In this document: positions 1 to 8,199 of the stretch, in pieces | How the letters are laid out: each line of letters begins with the position of its first letter | How positions within the stretch are numbered: the stretch's first letter is position 1 | Assembly: GCA_035502185.1 (NCBI GenBank) | Contig: DATJUT010000067.1 | Location: 1 to 64,000 of the forward strand | Source: Gemmatimonadales bacterium | Lineage (GTDB): Bacteria; Gemmatimonadota; Gemmatimonadetes; Gemmatimonadales; JACORV01 | Direction of reading: 5' to 3' | Length of the DNA stretch: 64,000 bases | Position numbers and translations under genes: made by a program | Notes under the pieces: model-generated | What the model saw: only the letters and a program-made list of their open reading frames with translations | What the model was told of the DNA's origin: nothing | The model's database searches: none

Positions 1-91
1 TGCAGACTGAGAACTCGCAACCGCTCGCAACTCGGCGTCTCGCAACTGTTCTGAGTTCCGCAGGTCTGACCTCCGTTCGCCGTGAGGTTGC
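1..91. other. short leader region before tgt
   Basis: No gene is visible. The octamer CTCGCAAC occurs three times, at 14-21, 24-31 and 39-46. A GAGG at 84-87 lies four bases before the GTG of tgt and is the likely ribosome binding site. A CTGAGA at 7-12 is not followed by the other conserved parts of a TPP riboswitch. Confidence 0.4.
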
Positions 92-1225
92 GTGTTCGAG
101 TTCGAGATATCCGGAACGGACGGCGCCGCCCGCGCGGGCACCTGGCACCTCCCCCACGGCGACGTGCGGACGCCCTGTTTCATGCCGGTCGGCACGCAGG
201 GCACGGTCCGCACGCTCTCGCCCCGCGACCTCGAGGCGTGCGGCGCGACGATGGTCCTGGCCAACACGTACCACCTCCACGTGCGCCCGGGGGAGGACGT
301 CGTCGCGAAGCTCGGCGGCCTGCACCGCTTCATGGGGTGGCCCAAGCCGCTCCTGACCGACTCCGGGGGCTTCCAGGTCTTCTCGCTCGAGGGGCGGCGC
401 CGGGTTTCCGAGGACGGCGTCGAGTTCCAGAGCCACGTGGACGGCGCGCGCCGCCAGCTCACGCCGGAGCGCGCGGTCGAGATCCAGTGGGCCCTCGGCG
501 CCGACGTGGCGATGGCGTTCGACCACGTGATTCCCGGCCCCAGCGGCCACGAGGCCGCCCAGGACGCCGCCGGGCGGACGCTGCGCTGGCTGGTCCGCTG
601 CCGCGACCGGTTCGCGGCGCTGGCGCGGGAGGCCCCGGAACGGCAGACGCTGGTGCCCATCGTGCAGGGCGGCACCTTCGACGACCTGCGCCGGGAGTCG
701 CTCCGGGGGGTGCTGGACGCCGGAGAATGGCGGGCCCTCGCGGTCGGCGGCCTGTCGGTGGGCGAGAGCAAGCCCCGGATGGACGAGGTGCTCGCCGGAC
801 TGGAGCCCGTGCTCCCGCCCCGGGTCCCGCGTTATCTTATGGGCGTCGGGTTTCCCGGCGATTTCGTCGCGGCCCTCGCGCGCGGCATGGACCTGGCCGA
901 CTGCGTGGCGCCGACCCGCATGGGACGCAACGGCGCCGCATTCACGGACGACGGCCAGGTCAACATCCGGAACGCGCGGCACCGCGAGGACGACGCTCCG
1001 CTCGACGCGACCTGCGACTGCGAGACCTGCACCACGTTCTCGCGCGGGTACCTGCGGCATCTGTTCGCGGCGGAGGAGCTGCTGGGGCTGAGGTTGCTGT
1101 CGCTGCACAACGTGCGGTACCTGATTCGACTCGCCGCGCGCGCCCGGGACGCGATCCTGGCCGGGACCTTCGCAGGGTGGAGCCGCGCGTGGCTCGCCCG
1201 CTACGGAAGCAGGGAGCAGGCGTGA
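92..1225 (+). CDS. tgt: tRNA-guanine transglycosylase
   Basis: Exchanges guanine-34 of GUN-anticodon tRNAs for the queuosine precursor preQ1 in the cytoplasm. The 377-residue protein has the family's usual length. The substrate-binding segment DSGGFQVF begins at Asp90, and the C-terminal zinc site is visible as Cys308, Cys310, Cys313 and His339, matching the CxCxxC-x25-H family pattern. The usual PTRNARNG segment reads PTRMGRNG here, with the preceding catalytic Asp kept (ADCVAPTR). The GTG start is preceded by GAGG. It is the first gene of a tightly packed + strand operon and overlaps yajC by four bases (GTGA), a pairing common in bacteria. Confidence 0.95.
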   Translation: MFEFEISGTDGAARAGTWHLPHGDVRTPCFMPVGTQGTVRTLSPRDLEACGATMVLANTYHLHVRPGEDVVAKLGGLHRFMGWPKPLLTDSGGFQVFSLEGRRRVSEDGVEFQSHVDGARRQLTPERAVEIQWALGADVAMAFDHVIPGPSGHEAAQDAAGRTLRWLVRCRDRFAALAREAPERQTLVPIVQGGTFDDLRRESLRGVLDAGEWRALAVGGLSVGESKPRMDEVLAGLEPVLPPRVPRYLMGVGFPGDFVAALARGMDLADCVAPTRMGRNGAAFTDDGQVNIRNARHREDDAPLDATCDCETCTTFSRGYLRHLFAAEELLGLRLLSLHNVRYLIRLAARARDAILAGTFAGWSRAWLARYGSREQA

Positions 1226-1548
1226 GATTGCCATTGTTCGCGATGGTCGGGTCGGGCCAGCAGAGCGGCGGCACGATCTCGGTGTTCGTCCTCCAGATCG
1301 CCGCGTTCATCGCGATCTTCTACTTCATCCTGATCCGCCCGCAGCGCCAGCAGCAGAAGCGCCACGAGGAGCTGCTGAAGCAGATCAAGCGCGGCGACGA
1401 GGTGGTCACCTCGGGCGGGATGGTCGGCGAGGTGGTGCACGTCAAGGACGACCGCGTGACGATCAAGAGCGGAGAGGCCAAGGTGGTGGTCGAGCGCCGG
1501 GCGATCGCGAAGATCAACGCTCCGGCCCAGGAGCCGGCGGCGACGTGA
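1222..1548 (+). CDS. yajC: Sec translocon accessory subunit YajC
   Basis: Small inner-membrane partner of SecDF in protein export. The protein has 108 residues: a short N-terminus, one hydrophobic segment at about residues 18-39, then the basic RPQRQQQKR stretch and the family motif around KRGDEVVTSGGMVGEV. The GTG start overlaps the tgt stop and has AGGGAG six bases upstream; an ATG at 1243 is an alternative that would shorten the leader. secD and secF do not follow it here, so the tgt-yajC pair has been separated from the rest of the usual cluster. Confidence 0.9.
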   Translation: MRLPLFAMVGSGQQSGGTISVFVLQIAAFIAIFYFILIRPQRQQQKRHEELLKQIKRGDEVVTSGGMVGEVVHVKDDRVTIKSGEAKVVVERRAIAKINAPAQEPAAT

Positions 1549-2087
1549 GCCTGCGGCAGCTGCACCTCCTGGGTTCACCCGTGCTGCGGCAGCGTGCGCA
1601 CGAGGTCGCCGGCGTGGACGCCGGCGTGCGGGCGCTGGTGGCCGACCTGTTCGACACGATGCGCGCGGCGAACGGGGTCGGCCTCGCGTCGAACCAGATC
1701 GGCGTGGCGCGACGGGTCGCCGTGGTGTCGGTCGAGGGCGAGGGCGAGCACGTGCTCGTCAATCCCGTCGTCCTCGCCGGCGACGGCAAGCAGGTGGGCG
1801 AGGAAGGCTGCCTGTCGATCCCCGACATCTTCGCCGACGTCGAGCGGGCGCAGCACGTGGTGGTCGAGGCGCTGGACGAGGGAGGCGTGCTCCGCCGCAT
1901 CGAGGCGACCGGCATGCTCGCGCGGGCCATCCAGCACGAGATCGACCACCTCGACGGCATCCTGTTCCTGGACCGGGTGGGACCGCTGAAGCGGCGGCGC
2001 CTGCTCGCCGACTGGAAGAAGTCGCGCAAGGGCGACACCGGATACCTCAAGGACGTCGTGCCGGAGGGTTCGGCCAAGCTGGGCTAG
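1545..2087 (+). CDS. def: peptide deformylase
   Basis: Removes the formyl group from the initiator methionine of nascent proteins. The 180-residue protein has the three family motifs: GVGLASNQ at 44-51, EGCLS with the metal ligand Cys89, and HEIDH with His131 and His135 as ligands and Glu132 as catalytic base. It starts with GTG overlapping the yajC stop (GTGA) and is followed seven bases later by fmt, the enzyme that adds the formyl group, so one operon makes both halves of the formylation cycle. Confidence 0.96.
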   Translation: MSLRQLHLLGSPVLRQRAHEVAGVDAGVRALVADLFDTMRAANGVGLASNQIGVARRVAVVSVEGEGEHVLVNPVVLAGDGKQVGEEGCLSIPDIFADVERAQHVVVEALDEGGVLRRIEATGMLARAIQHEIDHLDGILFLDRVGPLKRRRLLADWKKSRKGDTGYLKDVVPEGSAKLG

Positions 2088-2094
2088 GTGATCC

Positions 2095-3018
2095 GTGCGG
2101 GTCCTCTTTTTCGGAACACCCGAGTTCGCGGTTCCTTCGCTCCGCGCCCTGATCGGCGAGGGGTTCGACATCGCCGCGGTGGTGACCCGCCCCGACCGCC
2201 CGACCGGGAGGCACCGCTCCAGCGTCTCGGCCTCGGCGGTGAAGACCGCGGCCCTCGCCGACGAGCTCGCGGTGCTGCAGCCGGAGCGGCCCTCGGCGCC
2301 CGAGTTCCTCGCCGAGGTGCGCTCGCTCGCGCCGGAGATCTCGATCGTCGCCGCCTACGGCCACATCCTGCCGCGGTCCCTGCTCGACGTGCCGCGGCGT
2401 GGGTCCGTGAACGTGCACGCGTCGCTGCTCCCCGCGCTGCGCGGCGCCGCGCCGATCCAGCGGGCGATCCTCGAGGGCTGCACCGAGACGGGCATCACGA
2501 TCATGCAGATGGACGCGGGGATGGACACGGGGCCGATCCTGCATCAGGTGTCGACGCCCGTCGCCGCGGACGAGACCGGCGGCGAGCTGACGGTGCGCCT
2601 GGCCGAGCTCGGCGCGGAGGCCCTGATCGAGGCGCTGACCCTGGTGGAGGAAACGGGCCTCGAGCCGCGGCCGCAGGACCACGCGCGGGCCACGCTGGCG
2701 CCCAAGATCCGGCGGGAGGAGGAGCGCCTGGATTGGACCTGCCCCGCCGACGCGGTGGCCCGGAAGATCCGCGCGTTCGATCCCAAGCCCGGCGCGTGGA
2801 CCACCTGCCGCGACAAGGAGCTGAAGCTGTTCGGCGGGCGGGCCGAGGACGCGAGCGGAGAGCCGGGGAAGGTCCTGGAGGCGGGCGATGGCCTGCGCAT
2901 CGCCTGCGGCACCGGGACCGTGACCGTCACCGAGGTGCAGCCCGCGGGCCGCGCGCGCATGGCGGCGCGGGCCTTCGTCAACGGGCGGGGCGTCGCGGCG
3001 GGAGACCTGCTGCGATGA
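2095..3018 (+). CDS. fmt: methionyl-tRNA formyltransferase
   Basis: Transfers a formyl group from 10-formyl-THF to initiator Met-tRNA. The protein has 307 residues. The Rossmann N-terminus begins MRVLFFGTPEFAVP. The catalytic triad appears as Asn107, His109 (in NVHASLLP) and Asp144 (in AGMDTG), close to the E. coli positions 108, 110 and 146. A C-terminal OB-like tRNA-binding domain covers about residues 205-307. The start is GTG, and the ATGA overlap with the next gene indicates translational coupling. Confidence 0.95.
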   Translation: MRVLFFGTPEFAVPSLRALIGEGFDIAAVVTRPDRPTGRHRSSVSASAVKTAALADELAVLQPERPSAPEFLAEVRSLAPEISIVAAYGHILPRSLLDVPRRGSVNVHASLLPALRGAAPIQRAILEGCTETGITIMQMDAGMDTGPILHQVSTPVAADETGGELTVRLAELGAEALIEALTLVEETGLEPRPQDHARATLAPKIRREEERLDWTCPADAVARKIRAFDPKPGAWTTCRDKELKLFGGRAEDASGEPGKVLEAGDGLRIACGTGTVTVTEVQPAGRARMAARAFVNGRGVAAGDLLR

Positions 3019-3845
3019 TCGCGCGCCTGCCCCGGCTGCACGCCGTCACCGACGACCGGGTGGTCGGCGACGCGCGGCTCGTGGAGCGAGCCGCGGCGAT
3101 GGCGGCGGTCGCCGGCCCCAGCCTGGGCGTCCACCTCAGGGCCCGGGCGCTCGAGGGCGCGGCGCTTCTCGCGCTGGCCCGGCGGCTCCGCGCCGCGCTC
3201 GGCGAGCACGGCAGCTGGCTGGTCGTCAACGGCCGGGCCGACGTGGCACGCGCGGCGGACGCCGCCGCGCTCGCCCTCGGGCGCAACGGCCTGGAGGTGC
3301 GCGACGCGCGCCGCGTGGCGCCCGGCCTGCCCGTCTCCCGCGCCGTGCATGGCGCGGCGGAGGCGCGGGCGGCCGAGGTGGAGGGGGCCGACTTCCTCGT
3401 GGCCGGCCCGGTGTTCGCGACAGCGAGCCATCCCGGCGCCGCCGCCGCCGGCCCCGCGCTGGTGGAGTCCGCGGCTTCGGGCGGGCTGCAGGTGGTCGCG
3501 ATCGGCGGCCTCACGCCCCGCAACGCGTCGGCCGCGTTGCGCGCCGGGGCCTGGGGCGTCGCCGCGATCCGCGCGCTGTGGGACGCCGCCGACCCGGCGG
3601 AGGCGGCGCGCGAGTTTCTCGCGGTGCTGCCGGCCTCGACGTCGCTCGCCGTCACCGTGAACGGCGAATCGCGCGCCGTGGCCGAGGGTACCACGCTGCG
3701 CGGATTGCTGGAGCAGCTCGGCCTCGACCCGCGCGCCGTGGTCGTGGAGCACAACCGACGCATCGTGCGCCGCGACGGTCTCGCCGAGGCGGCGCTCGCC
3801 GGCGGCGACGTGATCGAGCTGGTCCATTTCGTGGGCGGCGGATGA
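3015..3845 (+). CDS. ThiE/TenI-like domain fused to sulfur carrier ThiS
   Basis: The first 205 or so residues form a thiamine phosphate synthase/TenI-type barrel: LHAVTDD at the N-terminus, the phosphate loop region AGPVFATASHPG, and IGGLTPRNA near the end. The last 65 residues are a complete ThiS: it begins VTVNGESRAV and ends VHFVGGG, the C-terminal glycines that are thiocarboxylated. SHPG after GPVF and loss of the usual substrate-contact residues favour a TenI-like role over true ThiE, so which reaction it performs is open. It lies directly before thiG, the ThiS-using thiazole synthase, which supports thiamine biosynthesis. The ATG overlaps the fmt stop. Confidence 0.8.
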   Translation: MIARLPRLHAVTDDRVVGDARLVERAAAMAAVAGPSLGVHLRARALEGAALLALARRLRAALGEHGSWLVVNGRADVARAADAAALALGRNGLEVRDARRVAPGLPVSRAVHGAAEARAAEVEGADFLVAGPVFATASHPGAAAAGPALVESAASGGLQVVAIGGLTPRNASAALRAGAWGVAAIRALWDAADPAEAAREFLAVLPASTSLAVTVNGESRAVAEGTTLRGLLEQLGLDPRAVVVEHNRRIVRRDGLAEAALAGGDVIELVHFVGGG

Positions 3846-3850
3846 AGGAC

Positions 3851-3892
3851 GGACGCACAGGGGCACAGGCGCACAGACGCACGGACGCACAG
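3851..3892. repeat. imperfect short tandem repeat between thiES and thiG
   Basis: GCACAG occurs four times in 38 bases (3855, 3863, 3871, 3887), and the decamer GGACGCACAG occurs at 3851-3860 and 3883-3892. It fills the gap between the ThiS stop and the thiG start. No function is evident; it could be a slippage-prone spacer. Confidence 0.6.
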
Positions 3893-3906
3893 TGAAAGAA
3901 CGGACG

Positions 3907-4710
3907 ATGACAACGACAGTGACGGCACCGGTCTTCCAGGACGCGCCGCTCGTGATCGGCGGGCGCACCTTCCGCTCCCGGCTCCTGGTGGGCACCGGGA
4001 AATACAAAGACAACGCCACGATGGTGCGCGCGCTGGACGCGTCGGGCACCGAGGTGGTGACCGTGGCGGTGCGCCGCGTCAGCCTCGACCGCAGCCAGGA
4101 AGAGGGCATCCTCTACCACCTGGATCCCTCGCGCTTCTTCCTGCTGGCGAACACGGCGGGGTGCTACACGGCCGAAGACGCGATGCGCTACGCGCGGCTG
4201 GCCCGCGAGGCCGGCTTCAACGAGTTCATCAAGTTGGAAGTGATCGGCGACCAGAAGACCCTGCTGCCCGACGTGGCGGGATTGCTCGAGGCCGCGCGGA
4301 CACTGGCGAAGGAAGGCTTCACCGTGATGGCGTACACCAACGACGACCTCATCACGGCGTTGAGGCTCCAGGACGCGGGCTGCGCCGCCGTGATGCCGCT
4401 GGCCTCGCCGATCGGCTCGGGACTCGGCCTCCTCAATCCGTACACGATCCGCACCATCAAGTCGCGGCTCACCGTGCCCGTGATCGTGGACGCCGGCGTC
4501 GGGACCGCGTCGGACGCGTGCGTGACGATGGAGCAGGGCGTGGACGGGCTGCTGATGAACACGGCGCTCGCCGAAGCGCGGGATCCGGTGGTGATGGCGC
4601 ACGCGATGCGCCTGGCGACCGAGGCCGGGCGCGCCGCCTGGCTCGCCGGGCGGATGCCGCGGCGCGAAGTGGCCATTCCGTCCAGCCCCACCACCGGGAT
4701 GCTCTCGTAA
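3907..4710 (+). CDS. thiG: thiazole synthase
   Basis: Condenses 1-deoxy-xylulose 5-phosphate, dehydroglycine and sulfur from ThiS thiocarboxylate into the thiazole of thiamine. The 267-residue TIM barrel has the Schiff-base lysine at Lys109 in FIKLEVIGD, the GTGKY segment near the N-terminus, and the phosphate-binding glycines of ASPIGSGLGL and DAGVGTASDA. I chose the ATG at 3907; a GTG at 3892 in frame adds five residues and neither has a strong ribosome binding site. No TPP riboswitch is visible upstream. The other thiamine genes (thiC, thiD, thiH or thiO) are not in the window. Confidence 0.95.
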   Translation: MTTTVTAPVFQDAPLVIGGRTFRSRLLVGTGKYKDNATMVRALDASGTEVVTVAVRRVSLDRSQEEGILYHLDPSRFFLLANTAGCYTAEDAMRYARLAREAGFNEFIKLEVIGDQKTLLPDVAGLLEAARTLAKEGFTVMAYTNDDLITALRLQDAGCAAVMPLASPIGSGLGLLNPYTIRTIKSRLTVPVIVDAGVGTASDACVTMEQGVDGLLMNTALAEARDPVVMAHAMRLATEAGRAAWLAGRMPRREVAIPSSPTTGMLS

Positions 4711-4715
4711 GACGG

Positions 4716-5300
4716 CTGTTCGGTGGTGCGCGCCGCGCGGCGCCCGAAGGGGCCGCGCCGGAATCCGGGGGCGGCCGCCGGCCGAGCTGGCTCCGCCGGC
4801 TCGCCGTCCTGGTCGGCGGTGTCGCCCTCACCGCGCTCGCCGGCTATCTTGTGGCGGCGCTGCTGATCTTCCCCGCTCCGCTGCTCCCGAACGAGCGGCG
4901 GGTGCCGCGGGTCACGGGCACCGCGGTGGAGGCAGCCCAGAAGACGCTTCAGTCCGACGGCTTCCGGGCGGAGATCGCCGATTCCGCGCCGCATCCCACG
5001 TACGCGGCCGGCCTGGTGACGTGGCAGGATCCCTCGCCCGGCGTGGCCGCGCCGCGCGGCTCCGCGGTGGCGCTCACGGTGAGCGAAGGGACGCCGCGGC
5101 GCGTGGTGCCGAACGTGCAGGGGCTCGACCCGGACCTCGCGCAGCAGTTGCTGCTGGCGGCGGGGCTCACCCTGGGCACCGTCGACACCGTGCCCGGCAC
5201 GCAGCCCGCCGGCACCGCCGCGGCGACCGAGCCGGCCGCCGGCGACAGCGTCGCGGCCGGCAGCAGCGTGCGACTCCACATCGCGAAAGGCCCCAGGTGA
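4716..5300 (+). CDS. membrane-anchored PASTA-repeat protein
   Basis: The protein has about 194 residues: a basic cytoplasmic stub, one membrane segment at roughly 30-52, then two PASTA repeats (about 60-125 and 126-194) that would face the periplasm. PASTA domains bind peptidoglycan fragments in Ser/Thr kinases and PBPs, but no catalytic domain is attached here. The start is unclear: no ATG, GTG or TTG is in frame between the thiG stop and the membrane segment. CTG at 4716 is the best candidate; GTA at 4707 is also possible. It overlaps rpe by four bases (GTGA), so the reading frame is well supported at its end. Confidence 0.75.
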   Translation: MFGGARRAAPEGAAPESGGGRRPSWLRRLAVLVGGVALTALAGYLVAALLIFPAPLLPNERRVPRVTGTAVEAAQKTLQSDGFRAEIADSAPHPTYAAGLVTWQDPSPGVAAPRGSAVALTVSEGTPRRVVPNVQGLDPDLAQQLLLAAGLTLGTVDTVPGTQPAGTAAATEPAAGDSVAAGSSVRLHIAKGPR

Positions 5301-5983
5301 CGGTCCGCATCGCTCCGAGCATCCTCAGCGCCGACCTCGCCCACCTGATGGACGAGGTCGAGCGCGTGCTCGCCGGCGGCGCCGACCAGATCCACGTGGA
5401 CGTGATGGACGGGCATTTCGTGCCCAACCTCACGTGGGGCGCCCCGATCGTGGCGGCCCTGCGCCGGTTCACCGACGCGCCGCTGGACTGCCACCTGATG
5501 GTCGAGCATCCGGAGGCGTACATCGCGCCGTTCGCCGACGCCGGCGCGACGTTCCTCACCATCCACGCCGAGGCGACGGCGCACCTCGAGCGGCACCTGG
5601 CCGAGATCCGCCGCCACGGCATGCGTCCGGGCGTCGCGCTCAATCCGGCGACACCGCTCACGGCCGTCGAAGAGGTCGTGGACGAGCTGGACCTGCTGCT
5701 GGTGATGACGGTGAATCCGGGGTTCGGCGGCCAGGCGTTCTGGGATCCGGCGATCGACAAGGTGCGCCGGGCCCGCTCGCTCCTCGCGCAGCGCGAGAGC
5801 CGCGCCTGGCTCGAGGTGGATGGGGGCGTGGCGCGCGAGACGATTCCCCACCTCGCCGCGGCCGGCGCCGACACGTTCGTCGCGGGCAACGCGATCTTCA
5901 CGGTGGCCGACGCGGCCGCCGAGGTTCGAGAGCTGCGGCGTCTGGCGGAAGCCGGCGCCGGCGGAAGGACGGTCAGGCAATGA
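5297..5983 (+). CDS. rpe: ribulose-phosphate 3-epimerase
   Basis: Interconverts ribulose 5-phosphate and xylulose 5-phosphate in the pentose phosphate and Calvin cycles. The 228-residue barrel has APSILSAD at the N-terminus, the metal/catalytic segments HVDVMDGHFVPN and CHLMVEHP, MTVNPGFGGQ as the flexible loop, and LEVDGGV with the second catalytic Asp. Starts with GTG overlapping the PASTA gene stop, and its own stop overlaps the next gene (ATGA). Confidence 0.95.
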   Translation: MTVRIAPSILSADLAHLMDEVERVLAGGADQIHVDVMDGHFVPNLTWGAPIVAALRRFTDAPLDCHLMVEHPEAYIAPFADAGATFLTIHAEATAHLERHLAEIRRHGMRPGVALNPATPLTAVEEVVDELDLLLVMTVNPGFGGQAFWDPAIDKVRRARSLLAQRESRAWLEVDGGVARETIPHLAAAGADTFVAGNAIFTVADAAAEVRELRRLAEAGAGGRTVRQ

Positions 5984-6513
5984 AGACGCAGTGGATCGCC
6001 GTGGCGGTCGTGGTGCTCATCCTGGGCGCGGGCCTCGCCCTCGGGCTGAAGCTCAAGCCCGAGATCTTCCCCGTCGAGGTCGGTTCCTCGGCGCCCTCCT
6101 TCGTGGCGACCGACCTCGCGACGGGCAAGCGCGTGACCCTCGCCGACTACAAGGGCCAGGTGGTGCTGCTCAACATCTGGGCCACCTGGTGCGAGCCGTG
6201 CAAGGTCGAGATGCCCTCGCTCGAGCAGCTGCAGAAGGACATGGGGCCCCAGGGACTCAAGATCGTCGCGGTCAGCATCGACGAGGGTGGTCCGGACGTG
6301 GTGCGCCAGTACGCGCGCGACCTCGGCCTGACCTTCGCGATCCTCCACGACCAGTCCGGCCGGATCAAGACGATCTACCAGACCACCGGCGTGCCGGAGT
6401 CCTTCGTGATCAATCGCGAGGGCCGGATCGAGAAGAAGGTGATCGGCGCCACCGACTGGGACGCCACGGTGAACAAGGACCTCATGCGCCGCCTGCTGGC
6501 GCAGCAGGGCTGA
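5980..6513 (+). CDS. TlpA/ResA-like thiol-disulfide oxidoreductase
   Basis: Membrane-tethered thioredoxin of 177 residues. An uncleaved signal anchor lies at about 5-24, followed by an AhpC/TSA-Redoxin fold with the active site WATWCEPCK (Cys71, Cys74) and the cis-proline region TGVPESFV. Proteins of this family reduce periplasmic disulfides, often for cytochrome c maturation. No ccm genes are nearby, so the substrate is unknown. It overlaps the rpe stop (ATGA). Confidence 0.88.
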   Translation: MKTQWIAVAVVVLILGAGLALGLKLKPEIFPVEVGSSAPSFVATDLATGKRVTLADYKGQVVLLNIWATWCEPCKVEMPSLEQLQKDMGPQGLKIVAVSIDEGGPDVVRQYARDLGLTFAILHDQSGRIKTIYQTTGVPESFVINREGRIEKKVIGATDWDATVNKDLMRRLLAQQG

Positions 6514-6514
6514 G

Positions 6515-7171
6515 GTGTCGGTCCGGGAGGCGATCGTCCGCCACTGGCCACTCAAGCTGGCGGCGCTTGCCCTCTCGGTGATCCTGTGGGTGGTGGTGGC
6601 GCTGGAGGAGCCGGCCACCCATCTCGAAGACGTCCGGCTGGAGCTGTCGCTCGCGCCCACCGCGGCCCTGGCCCAGCCGCTGCCGCCCGTCCAGGCGCTG
6701 ATCGCCGGTCCCCGCGGCGAGTTCCTGAAGCTCGGTGTCAGCGCCCTGGTGATCCGGGCGACCATCCCCGACTCCGCGGCCGGCAGCCATCACCGGCTCG
6801 CGATCTCCCCGGGCGACGTCGAGCTGCCGCGCAACGTCAAGGTATCGGTGCAGGAGGTGCTGCCGCGCGAGGTGGACGTCGTCCTCGACCGCCGCGCGCA
6901 GCGCACCGTCCCGGTGGCCGTGCGCGCGGTCGTGGAGCCCGAGTCCGGCTATGCGCTCGACGGCCCCGTGACGGCGGTGCCCGCCGCCGTGCGCGTCAGC
7001 GGGGCGATCTCCGTGTTGGGCGGACTGGACTCGATCGCCACCGAGGCGCTCCAGCTCAAGGGCGTCACGGGCGTCTTCGCGCGCACCGTCGCGCTCGACA
7101 CGACCGGCCACGCGGTGCTGCAGATCGCGCCGCTCGCCGTCACGCTCTCGGGCAAGACCAAGAAGACGTGA
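6515..7171 (+). CDS. YbbR-domain membrane protein
   Basis: 218 residues: a short cytoplasmic N-terminus, a membrane anchor at about 14-32 (KLAALALSVILWVVV), and at least two YbbR-like beta repeats outside the membrane. YbbR (CdaR) proteins regulate the diadenylate cyclase CdaA in Firmicutes; no cdaA gene is visible in this window, so a role in c-di-AMP signalling is only a family-based possibility. GTG start one base after the preceding stop, and GTGA overlap with tsaD. Confidence 0.75.
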   Translation: MSVREAIVRHWPLKLAALALSVILWVVVALEEPATHLEDVRLELSLAPTAALAQPLPPVQALIAGPRGEFLKLGVSALVIRATIPDSAAGSHHRLAISPGDVELPRNVKVSVQEVLPREVDVVLDRRAQRTVPVAVRAVVEPESGYALDGPVTAVPAAVRVSGAISVLGGLDSIATEALQLKGVTGVFARTVALDTTGHAVLQIAPLAVTLSGKTKKT

Positions 7172-8199
7172 ACGTCCTCGGCATCGAGACGTCGTGCGAC
7201 GAGACGTCGGCCGCGGTCGTCGCCGGCGGCGACGGCACCGCGCGCGCCCTGTCGTGCGTGATCCTCTCGCAGGACGTGCACGCCGTGTACCGCGGCGTCG
7301 TGCCGGAGCTCGCCTCCCGGGCCCACCTCGTCGCCGTCGGCCCCGTGGTCGACCGCGCGCTCCTGGACGCGGGCGCGGCGCTCGCCGACGTGGATCTGAT
7401 CGCGGTCACGGAGGGTCCGGGACTGATCGGCGCGCTGCTGGTGGGCGTCAGCTACGCCAAGGGACTGAGCCTCGCCACCGGCCGGCCGCTGGTGGGCGTC
7501 CACCACCTGGAGGCGCACCTGTTCGGCACCTCGCTCGACCACCCCGCGGCGGTGCCGCCCTTCACCGCGCTGATCGTCTCCGGCGGGCACTCGCTGCTGC
7601 TCGACGTCCCCGCGTGGGGCGACTACCGGCTGCTCGGCGAGACGCGCGACGACGCGGTCGGCGAGGCGTTCGACAAGGTGGGCGCGCTGCTCGAGCTGGG
7701 ATACCCGGGCGGCCCCGCCGTCGAGCGGGCGGCCGCAGGCGGCGACCCGGCCCGCTTCCGCTTCCCGCGGCCGATGCTGCATGCGGGGCAGCGGCCCGGT
7801 GACGCCGACTACTTCGACCTGTCGATGAGCGGGCTCAAGACGGCGGTCATCCACGCGGTGAAAGCGTCGCGCGACCCGGCGGCCGACCGGCCCCACCTCG
7901 CCCGCGGCTTCCAGGACGCCGTCATCGACGTCCTGGTGGCGAAGACCCTGCGGGCCGCCGAAGCGTGCGGCCGCCGCCGCGTCGTGCTCGGCGGCGGCGT
8001 CGCGTGCAACCGCGCGCTCCGGGCCGCCCTGGCCGCGGCGCTCGCCGCGCGGGGCACCACCCTGCACGCCCCCTCGCCCCGCCTTTCGACCGACAACGCC
8101 GCAATGATCGCCCGCGCGGGGCTGTTCCGCGCCGCCGACGCCGGCCGGCCCGTGGACGCGGCGGCCCGGCTCCCCTTTCCAGGTCTGGTGCGCGCATGA
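7168..8199 (+). CDS. tsaD: tRNA threonylcarbamoyladenosine synthase subunit TsaD
   Basis: Transfers threonylcarbamoyl to A37 of ANN-decoding tRNAs, together with TsaB and TsaE. The 343-residue ASKHA-fold protein begins with GIETSCDETS, carries the metal-binding pair His113 and His117 in HHLEAH, the nucleotide segment IVSGGHS, and GGGVACN near the C-terminus. Its partners are not in the window. It overlaps ybbR at the start (GTGA) and lgt at the end (ATGA). Confidence 0.96.
   Translation: MNVLGIETSCDETSAAVVAGGDGTARALSCVILSQDVHAVYRGVVPELASRAHLVAVGPVVDRALLDAGAALADVDLIAVTEGPGLIGALLVGVSYAKGLSLATGRPLVGVHHLEAHLFGTSLDHPAAVPPFTALIVSGGHSLLLDVPAWGDYRLLGETRDDAVGEAFDKVGALLELGYPGGPAVERAAAGGDPARFRFPRPMLHAGQRPGDADYFDLSMSGLKTAVIHAVKASRDPAADRPHLARGFQDAVIDVLVAKTLRAAEACGRRRVVLGGGVACNRALRAALAAALAARGTTLHAPSPRLSTDNAAMIARAGLFRAADAGRPVDAAARLPFPGLVRA

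Noticed and set aside
7-12. TPP riboswitch suggested by CTGAGA
   Set aside because: The rest of the conserved TPP element is missing and the following gene is tgt.
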